Made by a program: the position numbers and the translations under genes
Notes under the pieces: generated by a model
What the model was told of the DNA's origin: nothing
Databases searched by the model: none
The model's input: only the letters and a program-made list of their open reading frames with translations
Shown: positions 14,287-18,362 of the stretch, one piece after another
Layout of the letters: each line of letters starts with the position of its first letter
How positions within the stretch are numbered: position 1 is the first letter of the stretch
Assembly (NCBI GenBank): GCA_905221605.1
Contig: CAJNDS010002597.1
Coordinates: forward strand, 330,001-348,362
Source: Symbiodinium natans
Taxonomy: Eukaryota; Sar; Dinophyceae; Suessiales; Symbiodiniaceae
Reading direction: 5' to 3'
DNA: 18,362 bases

Positions 14287-17202
14287 GTGCGTCGCTGGCC
14301 AGGCAACAACCAGACTGCATCGACTGGGCCTGATGAAGTGGCAAGGGTTTCCCTGTTGCTTTTCACATGGAATGTGGCAGGGGCCACCGCTGACACGGTT
14401 CAGGAATTCGTTTCTTCATTTTCGGAGGAGCCTCCCCGCCTTTTGCTTTTCCAGGAAGTGAGTTGCTCTCAATGCCCGGAAATGGGCGAGAGCTATTCGG
14501 ACTGGTGGATCTTCACGTGCCACCCTGAACAGTCGCATACTTTTCGTGGCTTGCAGATCTACGCCAGTAAGTGCCGCTTTCGAGCTTTTTCCACACGAGG
14601 CTTTTTTCAGAATGGAATGTTTCTGTCTTTGACAGTCGGCTCAGATGACAAGGAGATTTTGATGTGCAACGTGCATCTTCCCCATGAGAACAATCCACGG
14701 CGGGACTTTGATGCCGCCCTTGCTGCTTTGACAGCCGCTCTCATGACCCATGCTTCTGATGCTAAGCCCGTGCTACTCGGTGGAGACTTCAATGCGGACT
14801 TCACTCAACAGTTCCAGGCTTCGGGGCATGGCGCTCAGGACGGCGTCCCTGACGTGCTCACAGTGCCCAGGAACTCTCGTGGCGAAACTCTCACACAGGA
14901 ACTCTCTGGGCTGTCCTTGCGACAACATCTGCAGCAAATGCCGCTGCAGGCCACCAGAAACAGACGGGGGACCGACAGAGAGATTGGAGCGGCCATTGAT
15001 TGGTTCTTCTCCAATACTGCAGCTGCTTGCCAGGCCATGCCCCAGGCGGAGTTGCTCGCTGAGTGTAATGAGATGATTCACACAGACCGCCGGCCCTTGC
15101 GGTTGGAGCTTCCAATGCGTGTGGCAACCCGCCGGCATGCAGCTGTGCCACCGGCCTTCAGGGCATCTTTCAGGAGTGCTCGAGCCTTCACAGTGCCGGA
15201 GCCCAGCCGCGAGGACTTCTCCTTTGCTGCGGCAACAGTGCTTCAAGCTCATCGTGAGGTCCAGGAGGCCTGTCCCACAGCTGAGGTGCCCCCAGACGCG
15301 ATGTTCCACGACCTGCAACGCTGCTTTCTTCGGCACGCGGCCCCGTCGCCGAGACTTGGATATCGTGATGCAGCAGATATTCGACGGCTGTGCGAGGCAC
15401 GCAACGTTGTACAGGATGCTGAACTTCGAGGGGCTCTCTCAAAGCGGATCATGGTACTAAGGAGGGATGCGAAGTGGAAATGGCGGGAAAATCTGGTCTC
15501 CATGGCCGCTGGAGGCTCCTGGAAGGCACTGCGGCAGCTAACTGGACTTCGGCCTCGTTCGGCCTTTTCCGTTGCCAGAGCGGTGCCGCGCGCGCTTCAG
15601 GACATACATGGTGATTGGGTACACTTCCCTTGCTGGGCCGATGCAGCTGCTGAGAGACTTCGGAGTGTCCTCCACACCGCCATGCCGGAGGGCCAAGTGC
15701 TGGACACCATGAGGAACCGCCTTGCTCAGTTACGTGGCCTGCAGGCCTTGCAGACCTTTCGGCCTGTTGCTGCTGCTGAGATCTCTGCGGCCATCACTGG
15801 GACACACACTGGCAAAAGTATGGGAACAGACGGGCTGACAAATGAGGTCTTCCTGTCACTCACACATGTGGCTGTGGAGCGGCTAAGCGATTGGTTTTCC
15901 CGCGTTCTCAGTGGCAGACTCCCGTGGCCGGAGGTGTGGACGCTCGCTGATGTGCTCATGCTACCTAAGAAAGCCTTGCCATCGTCCATAAAGGAGTACC
16001 GCCCAATTGCCATCACGGCAGTGAGCTACAAGATCTTCATGCGCATCGTCACTAGACGACTTCAGGACCAGCTTGGGAGCCTCTTCTGTGGAGGGCAAGC
16101 GGCTGGCAGGCGAGGTGGCCAGGTCTCGGAGGTCGTTAGCCTGGTCGATTGCTTCCTCTGTAGGGCACGCGAGTGGTCGCACCCGGCGTACGTCCTGGGG
16201 TTGGATGTTGAGGCTGCTTTTGACTCGTTGGAGTGGACAGCGATTCTCGAGCTTTTTAGGCGACGGCCTGTCTCAGCGGAGGTGGAGATGGCTGTGCTGC
16301 AGTCTCTGATGGGGCAACGACTGACCACCAGCATCTATGGCAACACTGCCGCTACCCTGACCTTCCCCACACGTGGCGTGCGCCAAGGAGCACCAGAGAG
16401 CTCAGTAATGTTCAGCGCAGTCATTGACATGATTTTGCAAGATGTGCGGGATGACTTGTACGTTGGCCTGGACATGACCATTTTCTTTGTCGGCGACCCT
16501 ACTAGTCCTCGAACAGCCGCGTGGGTTGACGACATATACCTCTTGTCCGGCACGCGTGCTGGCATACAAGATGCGGTGCGTGCAGCTGCGGAGCAGCTCT
16601 CGCTGCGAAGAAGTGCACTTTCATCATAAACGGGTGGTCTCGCACAGGGCCAGTACAGATACAGGGCTGCAGCGTGGCTCCTGTTGCTTCAGAGGAGCCC
16701 GTGCGTGTTCTGGGGGTCTGGATCTCTGGCAACCAAGGAACGCATGCTCGCCGACCTATCGCGCAAGGTCGAGCCTGGGGGGTTTTTGCTAGCTTGAAGC
16801 ATGTGCTGGCCTGCCGCGGTGTCAGCCTGGAAAGCCGTGCTAGACTGCTGAATGCCAAAGTGGGAGCGGTTCTGCTATGGGCGGGAGCAGTCTGGCGTCC
16901 CAGTCAGGCAGCAGCTGAAGCGGTGTGCGGCATGCAAGCCAAAATGCTCGCGGGCTCTGGCATGGCGAGACAGTGACTGGTGGCAACAGCAGCAAGGCCT
17001 GCCTGTGACAGGGGCACGCCGTCCGGCAAGGTTCCATCCCAGGCGTTTCGACACTGATGTGGCGCAGTTTTGGCGGAGTCTACCACGTCATGCGCGAGGA
17101 ATGGCGGGCAAGATCGCAACGGCTGGCGATGCACTGTCCTGCACTATCTGCGGGCGCGCGCTTGCGCAAGTGACCTTGCAATTTCGCGCACGCATGTACT
17201 AG
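14287..17202 (+). pseudogene. LINE ORF2: endonuclease-reverse transcriptase, two frameshifts
   Basis: The first 781 codons (to TAA 16627-16629) are open. Residues 24-270 form an endonuclease/exonuclease/phosphatase domain: FTWNVAG (Asn 29), LLFQEV (Glu 57), GGDFNADF (167-172), AIDWFFSN, and HTDRRPL where SDH is expected. The reverse transcriptase follows: MGTDGLTNEVF (~512), PKK...KEYRPIAIT, GLDVEAAFDSL (catalytic Asp about 640), TRGVRQGAPESS (~697) and AWVDDIYLLS with the two catalytic Asp at 748-749. Near 16590-16610 reading must move to the frame giving KKCTFIING and VRVLGVWISGN (thumb, RT motif 7). Near 16950-16976 it returns to the first frame (WRDSDWWQQQQG) and runs to TAG/TAC near 17200. 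The shifts equal one base lost, then one gained. ORF2 normally nicks target DNA and copies the element RNA there. Confidence 0.88.
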
Positions 17203-17237
17203 TACTAGTCGCTGAGCACATGCACTGTCAGTGCATG
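17161..17237. repeat. Cluster of three short palindromes
   Basis: CTTGCGCAAG (17161-17170), ACTAGTACTAGT (17198-17209) and CATGCACTG-T-CAGTGCATG (17219-17237) lie within 77 bp at the 3' edge of ORF2. Confidence 0.85.
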
Positions 17238-17840
17238 CTTGTGGAGTCTTGTATCGTTCATTTGACCGTGCAGAGCTGCAATGCATCTCTGCTCTTGAGG
17301 AGTTTTCGTGTTTGAGTGCTGTCGCCTCTCGTACAGCTTGGGGCAGCCTCTGTTGCCTTGCAGACGCAAGGGCGTTCGCGCCCACAGGCAGTCAATCAAT
17401 CAGTCAATTAGATTTGTTGATTCGAGCTTGTTTGTACAATCATTAGCCCCTCAGCATGTGGATAGGCTTGAGGCTGGAGTTTGTAGAGTTTAGACTACAC
17501 GTCTGCAAGTTTAAACATGAACGGTTGGGATGCTGTCTAAATCGGAAAACAAGACCATGAATGGTTCAGAAAACAGCAAGGAACGAATCAGAAAACAGCG
17601 AGGGGTGAATCAGCATGCATGGACAGCCATGCATGTACATCGGTCTCTCTCATTGACGGGCCATCGCCGTAGCCAGGAGTGGGCGAGCAAAGACAGAAGA
17701 GCCCAACCCCAACCCAAGCTAACCTAACCTAAGCTAACATGATAGGGTTTTACTAAGACCCCCTATGATAGGCATACAGACCCCTATGGTAACAAATTTA
17801 TCACTTGCGCTCGAACAGCAAGGTTTGCTGTATTTAAGTA
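17203..17840. other. Non-coding region between LINE and telomere-like array
   Basis: May include the LINE 3' UTR; no poly-A or simple-repeat tail marks its end. At 17704-17738 there is a C-strand-like stretch (AACCCCAACCC, CTAACCTAACCTAAG) that looks like degenerate telomere repeat in the opposite orientation to the array that follows. CCCCTATGRT repeats at about 17759 and 17780. No gene was recognised. Confidence 0.5.
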
Positions 17841-18275
17841 AGGGGTGTTTAGGGTTTAGGTTTTTCGGGTTTTCAGGGTTTAGGGTTTAGGGCTTTTTAG
17901 GGTGTAGGCCTTGGGGTGTTTAAGGGTTGAGGGCTTAGGGGGTTTTAGGGTTTAGGGTTTTTTTGGTTTAGGGCTCAGGTTTTGTTTTGGGTTGAGGGCT
18001 TGAGGCTTTAGGGGGCTTTTAGGATTTAGGGTTTAGGATGTTAAGGGTTTAGGGTTAAGGTTTTGTGTAGGGTTTTTTAGGGTTTAGGGTTTTTCTGGTT
18101 TAGGCCTCAGGGTTATTGGGCTTTAGGGGGTTTTAGGCTTTAGGGTTTAGGGTTTAGAGTTTAGGGGCTTTTGGGGTTTAGGGCTTCGGGGTTTTTAGGG
18201 TTTAGGGTTTTTTCGGGCTTTGGGGTTTTTAGGGTTTAGGAGTTTTGAGGTTTAAGGTTTAGGGGTTTTTAGCCG
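17841..18275. repeat. Degenerate TTTAGGG (telomere-type) array
   Basis: Dozens of TTTAGGG units mixed with variants (TTTGGGG, TTTTAGGG, GGGCTTTAGG, TTTCGGG). The G-rich strand runs 5' to 3' toward the right end, as at a right-hand chromosome end. The decay and the ~85 bp of unrelated sequence after it argue for a subtelomeric or interstitial array rather than the functional cap. Confidence 0.9.
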
Positions 18276-18330
18276 CCCCTTCCATTTGCAAACGCAACAC
18301 TCGCATGATGGGTTCGAAAAAGAATAAAGC

Positions 18331-18362
18331 GGGGGGTTGGGGGGGAGCGGGGGGGGGGGGGG
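18331..18362. repeat. Poly-G at window end
   Basis: Runs of 6, 7 and 14 G separated by TT and AGC. It may be a real homopolymer where assembly stopped, or a sequencing artefact. Confidence 0.85.

Larger units (their letters stand above)
13456..17202 (+). mobile_element. Non-LTR (LINE) retrotransposon, decayed
   Basis: Minimum extent set by its two ORFs. ORF1 is a coiled-coil protein; ORF2 carries an APE-type endonuclease followed by a reverse transcriptase, the standard order for LINEs of the L1/jockey type. No LTRs, integrase or RNase H were recognised. True ends are not visible: no clear poly-A or target-site duplication was found. ORF2 has two frameshifts, so this copy cannot make full-length ORF2. 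Confidence 0.9.

Noticed and set aside
17668-17676. CCGTAGCCA, start of the dinoflagellate spliced leader
   Set aside because: Only 9 bases match and the following bases differ; GCCATTTTG at 12055 is equally short. No spliced-leader relic claimed.

Overview
This is a eukaryotic nuclear fragment that looks like dinoflagellate DNA, most likely from a Symbiodinium-like (Suessiales) lineage. Three things point there. A kinase gene is cut into about twenty tiny exons whose introns mostly start with GC (also GT and one GA) and whose acceptors are always AG followed by G, the intron signature known from these algae. A LINE-type retrotransposon lies nearby. A degenerate array of TTTAGGG, the plant/dinoflagellate telomere motif, sits at the right end. 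No tRNA, rRNA, CRISPR or bacterial-style operon was seen.

Layout. 1-330 is an 8-bp microsatellite. 331-1514 has no gene I can identify; the N-terminal exons of the kinase should lie here but were not found. 1515-10147 (+) holds a split gene for a calcium-dependent protein kinase (CDPK) type protein: C-terminal part of the N-lobe, catalytic lobe, junction helix and four EF-hands, ending in a clean stop. Its introns carry a 12-bp array, a 118-bp array, a ~960-bp GC-rich composite palindrome and a 33-bp array; the last three share one ~3-kb intron. 10148-13455 is intergenic, with small repeats and one unrecognised ORF. 13456-17202 (+) is a LINE: ORF1 (coiled coil) and ORF2 (endonuclease plus reverse transcriptase), with ORF2 broken by two frameshifts. 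17203-17840 is non-coding with short palindromes. 17841-18275 is a degenerate telomere-like array, and the window ends in poly-G.

Main result. Joining the kinase exons by phase-consistent splicing gives a kinase fold of normal length, with an intact HRD catalytic loop, APE motif and DxW motif. The Mg-binding DFG is missing: two residues are gone and Asp has become Asn. The alpha-C Glu position is Val. The locus is therefore either a Ca-binding pseudokinase or a kinase gene in early decay. Exon calls rest on hand alignment to remembered family consensus; no search or RNA evidence was available.
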